DNA of 30,463 nucleotides, from positions 1 to 30,463 of IMG/VR virus record IMGVR_UViG_3300042564_000578, one strand, 5' to 3'. The stretch is from a virus. Below the pieces are notes generated by a model. The model was not told where the DNA came from. It did no database searches and worked only from the letters and a program-made list of their open reading frames with translations. The translations under genes were made by a program, and so were the position numbers. Below are positions 1 through 8,581 of this stretch, piece by piece. Each line of letters begins with the position of its first letter. Position 1 is the stretch's first letter.

Positions 1-1932
1 GCCGAGCGCGATGCGATCAAGGCCATCTCAAAACATATCGACAGCCGTGCGTCGACCATCGCCAAGACCGAGATGCGTCCGTACCTCAACGAACTGATGA
101 ACCTGTCGATGCGCTCGTCGCAGGAGTTGTGGAACGGCAACAAGGCGGAACTGGACCGCCTCAAGAAGCAGGCCGAGACCAGTGGCACCACCACTGATCG
201 CCGCAACTACAACCGGTACAAGTACATGTTCGAGACCACCAACCCGAAGGGTGGGGCCGAGCGTGGCAACGAGTTCTACAATGAGGCGTCTCGCACCGTC
301 CAGTTCCTGAACGAGAGCCGCGATGTGTCGACCTCGAACTTCGAGTCCGGGGCTACCGCCGCCCGCCTGCGGTCCTTCGCCAGTGCCGTCCAGCTTGGTG
401 GTTCTATCGCCACGGCGGTGATGAACTTCATCGGTGTCTACACCAACGGCATCCCGTTCCTCGCCACGTACAACGACCGCAACGGCTTCGGTGGGGGCTT
501 CGGCGCTGGTGCCGCTATCTCTGAGTATCATCGCGCACTGGGTCAGGTGGGCGCACCGGGTGTCACGGACACCAAGCTGAACACCGCTGAGTTCTACGCC
601 GATATGTCTGAAGCTGACCTCAAGAAATATGGTCTGACCCGCAACGAAGCCAAGTTCATCGCCGCCGAAATCCGTGAAGGACGGATGATCCCGGCGCAGT
701 CCAACGCCCTGCTCAACACCTCGCGCGGCTATGCTGACTCGCCGTTCCTGCGGCGGTTCACCGAGGTCTGGATGGCTCCGTTCAACACGTCTGAGCAAGC
801 TGCGCGGCGTAGTCTGGGGCTGGCTGCCTTCCGTCTGGAGTTCGCCCGTCAGAAGCTGGACAAGAAGACCGACCAAGAAGCGTACGACGCAGCCAGCCGG
901 TTCGCCGCCGAGACTCTCGACGTTACCATGGGTGAGTATGGTGTGCTCAACCGTCCGCCGGCATGGCGCGGTGGCATCCAGACAATTCTGTACATGTACA
1001 AGGTCTACCCGACCACGGCGATCCAGTTGCTGGCCAACATGGATCGCAAGGGCCAGATCGCCATGCTGTTCATGCTGCTCCTGTTTTCCGGTTTGCAGGG
1101 GCTGCCGTTCGCTGAGGACCTAGAAGATATCGTGGACACCATCGCGCAGGCACTGGGCCTGACGATGGGCAGCATCCGCGCCGAAGGCACCAAGATGCTG
1201 GAGAGCGCCCTGCCGGGCGCGTCGGTGCCGCTGATGCAGGGTGTGATGAACATGGTCCTGCCGGTGGACATCGGGGCCAAGCTGTCGCTGGGCGGTCAGA
1301 TTCCCGGTACTGGCATCCTGCTGGCTGGTGCCGACGTGACGCGCGAACTCCAAGATATCGCTGGGCCTATGCCTGCTGCCATCATCCAGTCTGGGAAGAC
1401 GGTATACAACGCACTGCGGCTGCCGTTCTCGGATCAGGTGAGGCTGCCGGATGTGCTGCGCGAGACGCCGGTCACGATGCTCCGCGCCCTTGGTGACACC
1501 ATGGCCTACGCTGAGAGCGGGATGGTCGTCGATAAGCGTGGCTATACCGTCACGGGCGAAGCTACCATCGGCACGTTCGCCGCCCGCCTGACTGGGTTCC
1601 AGCCGCCGGAGACGGCGCAGCAGTACGCGGCTATCCGTGTGGCCAACCGGATCACAGACTACCGTAGAGATACCGTCACGATGTACCGCACCGCGTGGGT
1701 CCGGGCCAAGATGGCTGGCGACAACGACGCCGCACGAGACATCGAGAAGGCCGTGGCCAAGTGGAACGAGGGTGCTGCGGGTACCGGGCTGCGGATAAAC
1801 AACTTCTCGCAGGGGAACCAGCGCGCACTCAGGGAAGCGAAGCGTCCCGCCGGTGAGCGGGCGCTTCGTACAACCCCGATGGACAACCGCGAAGACATCG
1901 CGGCGATCTACGATATGATGGGGGCTACTTAA
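1..1932 (+). CDS. C-terminal part of a giant virion protein (PLxRFG-type), 5'-truncated by the window
   Basis: The frame is open from base 1 (it reads AERDAIKAIS... before the first ATG at 73), so this is the 3' part of a longer gene; 643 residues are visible. The product is mostly hydrophilic and helical, with one strongly hydrophobic stretch near codons 357-369 (IAMLFMLLLFSG). The end contains a run rich in R, A and P (KRPAGERALRTTP). That ending, and the position at the end of the late operon, resemble the very large (often over 2000 residues) internal or ejected virion proteins annotated as PLxRFG-domain proteins in podoviruses. I infer a structural, possibly DNA-ejection role; no catalytic motif is visible. 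It ends 8 bp inside the convergent primase-helicase gene, with no terminator between them. Confidence 0.6.
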   Translation, partial: AERDAIKAISKHIDSRASTIAKTEMRPYLNELMNLSMRSSQELWNGNKAELDRLKKQAETSGTTTDRRNYNRYKYMFETTNPKGGAERGNEFYNEASRTVQFLNESRDVSTSNFESGATAARLRSFASAVQLGGSIATAVMNFIGVYTNGIPFLATYNDRNGFGGGFGAGAAISEYHRALGQVGAPGVTDTKLNTAEFYADMSEADLKKYGLTRNEAKFIAAEIREGRMIPAQSNALLNTSRGYADSPFLRRFTEVWMAPFNTSEQAARRSLGLAAFRLEFARQKLDKKTDQEAYDAASRFAAETLDVTMGEYGVLNRPPAWRGGIQTILYMYKVYPTTAIQLLANMDRKGQIAMLFMLLLFSGLQGLPFAEDLEDIVDTIAQALGLTMGSIRAEGTKMLESALPGASVPLMQGVMNMVLPVDIGAKLSLGGQIPGTGILLAGADVTRELQDIAGPMPAAIIQSGKTVYNALRLPFSDQVRLPDVLRETPVTMLRALGDTMAYAESGMVVDKRGYTVTGEATIGTFAARLTGFQPPETAQQYAAIRVANRITDYRRDTVTMYRTAWVRAKMAGDNDAARDIEKAVAKWNEGAAGTGLRINNFSQGNQRALREAKRPAGERALRTTPMDNREDIAAIYDMMGAT

Positions 1933-4789
1933 CCACCGTCAGTCGCTTGAAGGCGTCTGTCTCGAAGGCGTTCTCTGCCTCGTCGAGTATGCCCTTCAGC
2001 CTGTCGTGGGATAGGTTCAGGCGGACCACGTATGACTGGCCCATCTTGATGTCGGTGTCGCGGGAGAGGTATGCCTTGTCACCACGGATCGGCATGACGA
2101 TGTTGTCAGCCTTGAACTGGCTCATCATACCACGGTAGTCGCCGGCGTTGATCGCAAGCCACTTGCGGAAGTGTGCCCTGTCGACGGTCACTGTGCCTGT
2201 GCTGAACGGCACAGTCGGCCCGCTCCTGTACATATCGTAGCGGATGCGGACTTCCTCCCGTGGCATACGATTCAAGATCGGCACCGGTGGGTTCGCCCCT
2301 GTGTGCATCATCGTCAGCGCGTACTTGGTGTTGTCGTTCAGGTACGCTGACAGGACATCGAAGCTGTCCATGGTGTTATCGGTCAGCGCCTGACGGTTGA
2401 CCCCAAGCTGCTCCAGTACCCACATCAGTGATGGCTCATGGTCGAAGTCGATCAGTCCGATCTCACTGGCCATTGTCAGCGCCAAGTCCACCAGTACGAG
2501 GGTGGTCTCCCAGAACCGTTCCTCACCGTTGAACGTCGCCCCGTGGTAGCGACTTGAGAACGTCTCCGTGGCTTCTTTGATCCGCCGCTTGATCTCGTCT
2601 GGCCCCAACTCCAGCAGGTACTTGGCAAACTCAGGGCCAGCCAGCCCGTAGTTGCTGTTCACAAACTGGTATATCTTCCGGCCAAGGTCGGTGCTCTGTG
2701 TGAACAGGGGGTGCCGGGGCAGGTCCAACTCCAGCAGGCGCAGGCTCTGCGCGTTCGTGGCGCTGCTGACAGCCGACAGCTTGGTCGAGAGCGGGATGTT
2801 GGTGGACACCGAGGTCATCGAGGACCACGTCTTGGTCTCCCGTTCCTCCGCCGAGCGCGTCAGTCGGGTCTTATCCCGGCCCTGCGTAACCATGTACAGG
2901 AAGTCACCGATCTCTTTATCCGAGATGACCGTCGCTTCGTCGATGGACATGGGCAGGTGGCAGTAGAGACCGAGCCGGTTGTACAGAGCGTTCTGTGTGA
3001 ACTTGGCAGAGAAGTGGACCTTGTCCGGGTTGCCCCAGATCGACTGCTTCACAAGCTGTGCCAGCGTCTTACCCGCGCCGCTCGGCCCAGACAGGGCGAT
3101 GGTCACACCGTTGAGACCGGTCAGGTTCAGCATCGGTGAGGCGAACCCAACACCCAGCATGAACACATGCGCCGGCATGTTGGCCTGTGCAAACACCCGC
3201 ACGAACTTGGTCCAGTCGGACAGGCTACCCTGTGAGCAGAACAGATCGCCTGAAAGGCGGGCCGTCGACGAGGCAAGGGAGATTTGTTCCTGTGTGATAG
3301 CGCCATCGTCGCCCTTGGTGAAGACCGTGGTGCCCAGTACGAAGTGGCGGTAGTCCTCCTTGAACCCCATGCTGTTGTAGATGTTGGTCATCGCGCGCAT
3401 CTGGCGCAGGTTGTCCATGTATGAGCGCAGCATAAACTGGAAACTTTCTGTCTGAGTCTTCGTCTTCAGCACGATCCCTTGGTCAGCGATGTCGGTGGTA
3501 AACTCTCGGCTCTTGGTGTCAGTGAGGTGCGCCTGTCGCAGCACCAGTTCACACCACCCACGGTGGGGGCGCTTCCAGTGGTAGCGCACGATCTCATAGC
3601 CGAGGTTATCGTCCCGCCCGTAACCAACTGGGTAGATGTCGTAGGGGGAGATGACGATGTCGGTGCCTTCAGTGGTCTGGACAATGCCAGCGGCAGTGCG
3701 CTTGAACGGGCGCGGCAGCGGTACCTCACTGGCCACTGGGTCCTTAACGTCGGCGGCGACTTCCACCTCTGCGTACTTGGTACCAAGCTGGGTCGGGGTG
3801 GTGATCTTGTTGGCGAACTTGCAGTTCGCGCAGCCCTTCGGTCGCTCGGTCCTGAACTTATCGCAGGTCGCCGGTCCGGTGGTCACTGATCGCCACTGGT
3901 CCATCTTCTTGATGGTGGTGGCGTAGCTATAGTCCGGGTGGTTCTGTGACCACGCTACAGCCGTAGCCTCCGGGTCTTCGCAGTGAGCAGCGACACCCAG
4001 CAGGGCGTACCAGAACGGCTCCTCGACATCGCCTTGGTTCTCGGTGGCCCACTTGATCTGGGCGCACTTCTCCACCAGCACGGCGGGGTCGGACGGAGGG
4101 AACTCGACCTCGACAGCAAGGGCTTGTGACAACTTACTTGTGGGTGTTTGCTGTCGGGAGGTAGGGGGTAGAATACTCGGCGTCGACAAAGTGTACCCTG
4201 TGAGCGCCGCCCGCAGGGTGTCGGGGTGAACCGCCGGCGCGTCGATCAGCGCCTTCACGGTGTTGCCGCCCTTGGGGTTGATGGTGCCCACGATCCGTAG
4301 CAGTCGTGCGCTGTCGCCCGGTACGGACCGGTCGATGTAGAAGTCCTTGGCGATAGCCGCGCCCTTCATGGCGTTGGCCAGTGGCTGCCACTCAGCCGGC
4401 TCCAGTTCGTCCGTCAGGGTCCAGTAGACGTGCAGCCCGTTGCCTGAGTCGATGACCGTCGGCTTGGGTAGGGACATCTCGGAGACGAACGACAGCAGGG
4501 CTTGCAGTCCCTCACGCTTGCCGGGGTATGGCTTCTTGGGGCCGCAGTCTACGTCGAGCGCGACCAGCTTTGTGACTCGTGTGTTGGCCTGAGTCCGCTC
4601 GGAGCCATCGTTCATGGCCGACACGGTGTAGTAGACGTTGCCACCACGTGCGCTGGCGTCCAGCGCCCAATCACTCAGGTCCTCGATGGTGTGGAAGAAC
4701 GCATGGCGCATCCCGAAGGACGACAACTGCGCGCCGACATACACTCCTTGTGCCGGCAGAACTTTGTACAGAAATGTATTGGTGTCCAT
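1925..4789 (-). CDS. AEP-type primase fused to a DUF927-like SF3/AAA helicase
   Basis: This 954-residue protein probably primes and unwinds DNA at the phage fork. The N-terminal part has the three marks of archaeo-eukaryotic primases: an acidic DVDCG at about 79-83 (metal-binding DxD), GLHVYW at 118-123 (the sxH motif) and a basic RLLRIVGT at 162-169. A middle region (about 235-330) has C309, C320 and C323 and may be a PriCT-like and zinc-binding linker. The C-terminal half has a Walker A, GPSGAGKT (568-575), and a Walker B-like LPMSIDEA (612-619), as in DUF927/D5-like helicases. It is the last gene of the leftward block. Its start codon directly follows a hairpin (4795-4809) that would cover the GGGGA ribosome-binding site. 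Function is inferred from motifs. Confidence 0.85.
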   Translation of the reverse strand: MDTNTFLYKVLPAQGVYVGAQLSSFGMRHAFFHTIEDLSDWALDASARGGNVYYTVSAMNDGSERTQANTRVTKLVALDVDCGPKKPYPGKREGLQALLSFVSEMSLPKPTVIDSGNGLHVYWTLTDELEPAEWQPLANAMKGAAIAKDFYIDRSVPGDSARLLRIVGTINPKGGNTVKALIDAPAVHPDTLRAALTGYTLSTPSILPPTSRQQTPTSKLSQALAVEVEFPPSDPAVLVEKCAQIKWATENQGDVEEPFWYALLGVAAHCEDPEATAVAWSQNHPDYSYATTIKKMDQWRSVTTGPATCDKFRTERPKGCANCKFANKITTPTQLGTKYAEVEVAADVKDPVASEVPLPRPFKRTAAGIVQTTEGTDIVISPYDIYPVGYGRDDNLGYEIVRYHWKRPHRGWCELVLRQAHLTDTKSREFTTDIADQGIVLKTKTQTESFQFMLRSYMDNLRQMRAMTNIYNSMGFKEDYRHFVLGTTVFTKGDDGAITQEQISLASSTARLSGDLFCSQGSLSDWTKFVRVFAQANMPAHVFMLGVGFASPMLNLTGLNGVTIALSGPSGAGKTLAQLVKQSIWGNPDKVHFSAKFTQNALYNRLGLYCHLPMSIDEATVISDKEIGDFLYMVTQGRDKTRLTRSAEERETKTWSSMTSVSTNIPLSTKLSAVSSATNAQSLRLLELDLPRHPLFTQSTDLGRKIYQFVNSNYGLAGPEFAKYLLELGPDEIKRRIKEATETFSSRYHGATFNGEERFWETTLVLVDLALTMASEIGLIDFDHEPSLMWVLEQLGVNRQALTDNTMDSFDVLSAYLNDNTKYALTMMHTGANPPVPILNRMPREEVRIRYDMYRSGPTVPFSTGTVTVDRAHFRKWLAINAGDYRGMMSQFKADNIVMPIRGDKAYLSRDTDIKMGQSYVVRLNLSHDRLKGILDEAENAFETDAFKRLTVVK

Positions 4790-4794
4790 GTCGT

Positions 4795-4809
4795 CCCCGC
4801 AATGCGGGG
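4795..4809 (-). promoter_or_regulatory. Hairpin covering the ribosome-binding site of the primase gene
   Basis: CCCCGC-AAT-GCGGGG forms a six-pair GC-only stem with a three-base loop. Read on the minus strand, its second arm holds the only Shine-Dalgarno-like run (GGGGA), five bases from the primase ATG. It may lower or time primase translation. No U-run follows, so it is not a typical terminator. Confidence 0.4.
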
Positions 4810-4840
4810 GTGAGTCACTCGACCCACCCCTCGCCCTCTC

Positions 4841-5128
4841 TTATTGCTGGTTCAGAAGCGCGATGACCATCTCCCTTCGCTTCTTCTGATCCGCTGCCAT
4901 CGCCTCCGGTGTTGGCCACGAGTGATCCGTGACCAAGGAAAGGAGCCGTTTTAGCATGTCCCGTACCGCTTCGTCATTGCTTTTGCGAAGCGGGGTTCCC
5001 TTGAGCCACCCGTAGTAGGTGGCTCGTGAGACTCCGAACAGGTGTGCGATGTCACCGACGGACAACAGCATACGCCGCCGCATCCAGTCGATCTTCGCAA
5101 AGTCGAGGGGTTGCGGATCACTCGTCAT
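4841..5128 (-). CDS. Small helix-turn-helix DNA-binding protein
   Basis: This 95-residue protein contains a segment at about residues 21-45 (LLSVGDIAHLFGVSRATYYG) that reads as a canonical helix-turn-helix: DIAHLFGVS is the first helix and turn, and RATYYGWL the recognition helix. The rest is charged and helical. It is likely a phage transcription regulator or a replication accessory protein. Its ATG lies 11 bp inside the end of the SSB-like gene, so it is probably translated by coupling; no good independent Shine-Dalgarno is seen. It sits between the SSB-like and primase genes. Operator sites are not evident here; the decamer cluster at 20815-21532 is one candidate target. Confidence 0.7.
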   Translation of the reverse strand: MTSDPQPLDFAKIDWMRRRMLLSVGDIAHLFGVSRATYYGWLKGTPLRKSNDEAVRDMLKRLLSLVTDHSWPTPEAMAADQKKRREMVIALLNQQ

Positions 5129-6143
5129 CAGAGTTCATGCTCCCCACCAGTGCAGCGATCTCGTCAGCGAGGCTGCCACCCTGCGGCTCGGCACTAACCA
5201 CGGTAGGCTTGGGGGCCGCCTTGGTTTCCGCCTTGGTTTCCGCCTTGGTACCGAACCCACGCTTCGGAGCAGGCGCTTCCTCTGCCTTCGGGGCCGGTTC
5301 CGCAGCAGCCTTGGCACCGAACCCACGCTTGACCGGGGCTTCCTCCACCGGCTCAGCGATAACTTCCGGGGCTTCTTCCACCACGTGGACAGACTGCGGC
5401 TTGGCCGGAGTAGGGGCCGGCAGGGCTTCGAGGACCGTCGCCTTCTCGCCGGTGATCTCCGTCACCTTGTCCGTACCGAACAGACCATCGGCCACTTCCT
5501 GCGTTTCAGCATCGAGGAACCCACCGAAAGAGAACTTCAACTTGGGGAAGGACGCATCGGTGTCGAACGACAGGGTGGTGAACACCACCTCCGGCGGGAT
5601 ACCGCGCAGCGTGAGTTCCTTCTGGTACTGGTTCAGGTCCTTCAGCGCAGCCGGCGTCACCTGAAGCAGATAGATCGGACCGGTCGGGTCGTCACCAGCC
5701 ACGACAGCCAGACGCTTCTGGTCAGCACACGCCTTGATCTTCTGCCCGTTGGGGCTGATCTTGGAACCCCATGCGTTCATGGGGCAGGCGACACAGGTGT
5801 CGCTCTGCGGCGACGGCGACTCAGGGTCCGGCGTCTTGCCGTTCATCGAGAAGCATTCCGGGCCAGAGGCTTCAGCGTTGGGGTCCCATGCCTTGCCGTA
5901 GTAGTTCTTGGTGATGGCCGGGTTGGAGCCAACGATCACCACCTTCAGGCGGGTCTCGTCCAGCACGGTCTCGGTCTTGCCTTCGACGATGCGGAAGCGG
6001 GCACCCTTGATGCTGATGCGGGGATAGTCGGAACCCGAACCCAGACCGGCAGCCAGTGAGGCGGCCAGTGCCGACGGCTGCTGCATACGGGCAGCGAGGT
6101 GAGCGGGGATTTGGATGTTAGCGGGGATGATTGCGTTGCTCAT
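5118..6143 (-). CDS. Probable single-stranded DNA-binding protein
   Basis: The protein has 341 residues: a folded N-terminal part to about 220, a low-complexity Ala/Glu/Lys/Pro linker with two KRGFG(A/T)KA repeats, and an acidic tip (MNSDDE). An acidic C-terminus after a flexible linker is the hallmark of phage and bacterial SSBs, which use it to recruit partners. Four cysteines, C97, C117, C120 and C139 (C-x19-C-x2-C-x18-C), could bind zinc as in T4 gp32, although no sequence similarity to gp32 is claimed. It lies within the replication block next to helicase and primase genes. The start has a strong ribosome-binding site (AGGAG, about 6 bases upstream). The role is inferred from architecture and context. 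Confidence 0.55.
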   Translation of the reverse strand: MSNAIIPANIQIPAHLAARMQQPSALAASLAAGLGSGSDYPRISIKGARFRIVEGKTETVLDETRLKVVIVGSNPAITKNYYGKAWDPNAEASGPECFSMNGKTPDPESPSPQSDTCVACPMNAWGSKISPNGQKIKACADQKRLAVVAGDDPTGPIYLLQVTPAALKDLNQYQKELTLRGIPPEVVFTTLSFDTDASFPKLKFSFGGFLDAETQEVADGLFGTDKVTEITGEKATVLEALPAPTPAKPQSVHVVEEAPEVIAEPVEEAPVKRGFGAKAAAEPAPKAEEAPAPKRGFGTKAETKAETKAAPKPTVVSAEPQGGSLADEIAALVGSMNSDDE

Positions 6144-6164
6144 ATATTCTCCTGTGATGAGCGG

Positions 6165-6299
6165 TTAGACGTGCGGTTGGTTGAAGGGTGGTGGTGGGAA
6201 GTGCGGGAGCGGGGGATCGAAGGGTAACTCCAACTGATCCTCATCCTCAGACTTGTTCTTCGGTGGCCTACGGAGCCAACGCTTAAGCCAGTCGATCAT
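6165..6299 (-). CDS. 44-residue proline-rich protein with a beta-clamp-binding-like motif
   Basis: This small gene reads MIDWLKRWLRRPPKNK..., with a basic amphipathic N-terminus, an acidic SEDED patch, the hexapeptide QLELPF at residues 22-27 and a Pro/Phe-rich tail. QLELPF fits the QLxLxF form of the bacterial sliding-clamp binding motif. Its ATG overlaps the stop of the upstream gene by one base (TGATG), typical of coupled translation. It lies in the replication block. No clamp gene is seen in the window, so any partner would be the host DnaN or a phage clamp elsewhere. Translation is likely from the overlap; function is inference. Confidence 0.5.
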   Translation of the reverse strand: MIDWLKRWLRRPPKNKSEDEDQLELPFDPPLPHFPPPPFNQPHV

Positions 6300-6700
6300 C
6301 AGTCCTCCTTGTTGGTGGGTTTGCGAACCTGCACCTCGATCTTGGTGCCGAAGTTCACGCCGGGCGGGAGTTCCTTGGTCTCGTTCATGTACTCCCGGAT
6401 TGCTACCTTGCTGACGCCCTTGGTCAGCATGTCGTAGGCGTCGTTCTCCTTGACGAACTTAACCACTGCATCCCAGTCCGCCACTGACGCATAGTCCGTG
6501 GCCTTGAGGAACGCCGTGCCAGCGGGTGTCTTGAAGCTGGCGACACCAGTCTCGTCTGCCTGTATCTTGAGCCACGAGGTCAGCTTGTCCATGTCACGCT
6601 CCAGCTTCTCGACCTCCGCCTTCGCTGCCTTCTCGATCTGCGCCTTCTGTTCGCGCAGCTTTAGGTACACCGCGATTGCGGCATCCACCTTCACTGTCAT
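6299..6700 (-). CDS. Conserved-type phage protein with N-terminal coiled coil
   Basis: The product has 133 residues. Residues about 8-48 are a charged heptad-like helix (LREQKAQIEKAAKAEVEKLE) consistent with a coiled coil. The rest is a compact mixed alpha/beta segment with VASFKTPAGTAFLK, a core DWDAVVKFVKEND, and a basic tail QVRKPTNK. It overlaps the SNF2 helicase stop by 4 bp (ATGA), so it is probably co-translated with it, and it precedes the SSB-like gene. The coiled coil and context recall Gam-like or other small recombination accessory proteins, but I cannot support a named function. Confidence 0.6.
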   Translation of the reverse strand: MTVKVDAAIAVYLKLREQKAQIEKAAKAEVEKLERDMDKLTSWLKIQADETGVASFKTPAGTAFLKATDYASVADWDAVVKFVKENDAYDMLTKGVSKVAIREYMNETKELPPGVNFGTKIEVQVRKPTNKED

Positions 6701-8250
6701 CGCTTGGTCTCCTCTCTTATCAAGTCCAGCAGAAGTCCCTGTATCTTCTGCTTATTCCTCAGTCGGTCGTACATCTTGTGCTCCAAGTCGGTTGCCTCGA
6801 TGTGGATCACGTTCGATGTTTTGTTCTTACCGATCCGTTCGATCCGACCACAGGCTTGGACATACACCTCGTTGCTTGTGATCGGGCCGTACCAGATGAT
6901 TGTCGACGCACTGGTCAGAGTGAGACCGTGCGCCATGGTGCCGGGGTGGGCGATGAGGACACGCGGGTCCTTCGCCTCTTGGAAGTTCTTGAAGATCACG
7001 TCTCGCTTCGAGGATGATACCTCGCCGTTGACCACGCCTACCGTCCAGTGCTTGGAGAGTTCTTTCTCCAGCATGTGCAGTGTGCCTGTCAGTGGCACGA
7101 ACAGGATGACCTTCTCCCCTGCCTCCTCGATGATCTCCTTCACCAGTTTGACACGGGGTCCGGCATCAAGCTCGATGTGCTGGCCGTCGTCGCCGTAGAC
7201 CACGCCACACGCTATCTGGATAAGTTTCTGTACCTTGACCGCTTCGTTCACGGCGCTAATCATACCGTCGCTGCCGATCTCAGTGACCAGTTCCTTCACC
7301 ATCTTCTGGTAGTGCTGCTTCTGCTCCGGTGTCAGGTCCACCTTGCGGGTCTGGAGCATGGTCTCCGGTAGGTCGAAGCACTCCTCACGGGTGTACCGCA
7401 CCGCAGGTTGCAGCACGTTCTTCACGATCTCAGTGGCGTCAGACCGGGGCACGAAACGCCACTGCCCCATCTTCTGCATGACGGTCTCACGGAAAGCCGT
7501 GAAGGTCAGCGTCAGGTTCGGGCTGTTAATCAGGCGGGCCAAAGCCCAAGCATCGGTGGGTTCGTTCGGTGTCGGGGTGCCCGTCATCAACCACAGACGT
7601 GTCTCCGGGTTGGCATCCATCCACTTGCGGAACTGCTTGAACCTTTGGGTACTGGGGTTACGCAGCACCGCCGCCTCGTCAGCGATCACAAGGTCAAACA
7701 TACCCGTGGCTTCCTTGGATATGATCGGGAAGCCGTCGTGGTTCACGATGTAGAAGTCTACGTCCTGCTTCATCAGCCGGTGCCGCCGCTCGGCAGAGCC
7801 GTGCAACACGACGAACTTCCGGTGCGGGAACCCCATGAAGATACCGTCACCCCACACCCGCTCCAGTGTGGACAGCGGGGACATGATGAGCACCTTCTTG
7901 ATGACACCCTTGGACAGCAGATAGTCCGCTGCCCACAGTGCCGACTGCGTCTTGCCTGTGCCGATCTCGTTAAGCACGATGCACTTGGGGTGCAGGGTCA
8001 GGAAGGCAGCCGTCTCCCGCTGGTGGTCGAACGGGGTGAACTTACCCGGCCAGTCGTAGTAGTACAGGATAGGGGACGGCGCGCGGATGCCGATGTTGTT
8101 GAGGACGCGCACTTCATCCAAGCGGTGGGGTGCCACCACCAGATCGACGCCGCGCACATTGATAGTCCTAGCTGTAGGTATGGATTCTAGTACGCGCTCA
8201 GGCTTACCCAGCTTCAGCGCCAGCACCTTCGCTTTCTCGATGACCAGCAC
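6697..8250 (-). CDS. SNF2/DEAD-like superfamily 2 helicase
   Basis: This is a 517-residue SF2 ATPase. Motifs in order are a Q-like FTPFDHQ (71-77), Walker A NEIGTGKT (94-101), DEAA (191-194, motif II), MTGTP (motif III), then a second RecA-like lobe with HPGTMAHGL and the arginine finger motif QACGRIERIGK. The layout is that of phage SNF2-family translocases, used in replication, recombination or DNA remodelling. The frame can be extended to an ATG at 8307. I prefer the GTG at 8250, because GGAGGAG lies exactly seven bases upstream and the longer form would overlap the VRR-NUC gene by 104 bp instead of 47. It sits between VRR-NUC and the coiled-coil gene. Confidence 0.88.
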   Translation of the reverse strand: MLVIEKAKVLALKLGKPERVLESIPTARTINVRGVDLVVAPHRLDEVRVLNNIGIRAPSPILYYYDWPGKFTPFDHQRETAAFLTLHPKCIVLNEIGTGKTQSALWAADYLLSKGVIKKVLIMSPLSTLERVWGDGIFMGFPHRKFVVLHGSAERRHRLMKQDVDFYIVNHDGFPIISKEATGMFDLVIADEAAVLRNPSTQRFKQFRKWMDANPETRLWLMTGTPTPNEPTDAWALARLINSPNLTLTFTAFRETVMQKMGQWRFVPRSDATEIVKNVLQPAVRYTREECFDLPETMLQTRKVDLTPEQKQHYQKMVKELVTEIGSDGMISAVNEAVKVQKLIQIACGVVYGDDGQHIELDAGPRVKLVKEIIEEAGEKVILFVPLTGTLHMLEKELSKHWTVGVVNGEVSSSKRDVIFKNFQEAKDPRVLIAHPGTMAHGLTLTSASTIIWYGPITSNEVYVQACGRIERIGKNKTSNVIHIEATDLEHKMYDRLRNKQKIQGLLLDLIREETKR

Positions 8251-8539
8251 AGATAAACTCCTCCACTCCTCGGATCGTCTCGTCGTCGTAGACCAAGAAC
8301 CAGACACCCCCTGCGGCGCGTATCTCCTTCGCGCACTTGTATTGCAGGGCCGTGGGCTTCTTGGTTCGGTCCGCCTTCACCTCGATCCCGACAAACACAC
8401 CGCGCACAATGGCGATGAAGTCGGGGATGCCGGACTTACCGAACCCGTTGTTACCGGGCAGAAAGAACCATACCTTATGACGCAGAAGCATCGCGCGGAG
8501 GCGCTGCTTGATACGTCCTTCGGGGGTCGTCACTCCCAT
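8204..8539 (-). CDS. VRR-NUC domain nuclease
   Basis: The 111-residue product is a minimal VRR-NUC (PD-(D/E)xK) nuclease. It has E7 in an N-terminal helix, GIPDF at 37-41 with catalytic D40, then IEVKAD with E53 and K55, followed by Q66 after PTALQ. Such stand-alone domains in phages are thought to act as structure-specific endonucleases, with Holliday-junction or flap cleavage described for relatives. The residues after about 95 (the GHRESEGAGAEAG end) look like a disordered tail lying over the helicase start. A promoter-like TTGACA-N16-TAGGGT stands just upstream of the ATG. The weak AGGG six bases before the ATG may serve as its ribosome-binding site. Confidence 0.85.
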   Translation of the reverse strand: MGVTTPEGRIKQRLRAMLLRHKVWFFLPGNNGFGKSGIPDFIAIVRGVFVGIEVKADRTKKPTALQYKCAKEIRAAGGVWFLVYDDETIRGVEEFICAGHRESEGAGAEAG

Positions 8540-8544
8540 GTGTC

Positions 8545-8572
8545 ACCCTACTCTGTTGGACATACGTGTCAA
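8545..8572 (-). promoter_or_regulatory. Possible internal leftward promoter before the VRR-NUC gene
   Basis: On the minus strand TTGACA (8572-8567) and TAGGGT (8550-8545) are separated by 16 bases. The -10 lies only five bases from the ATG at 8539, which would make a nearly leaderless mRNA. The -35 half sits in TAGTTGACAC, two mismatches from the decamer clustered in the control region. This 42-bp space is one of the few gaps in the leftward block. Confidence 0.3.
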
Positions 8573-8581
8573 CTACTATTT

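Noticed and set aside
8251-8307. ATG at 8307 as helicase start
   Set aside because: No ribosome-binding site, larger overlap, and a GGAGGAG site fits the GTG at 8250.
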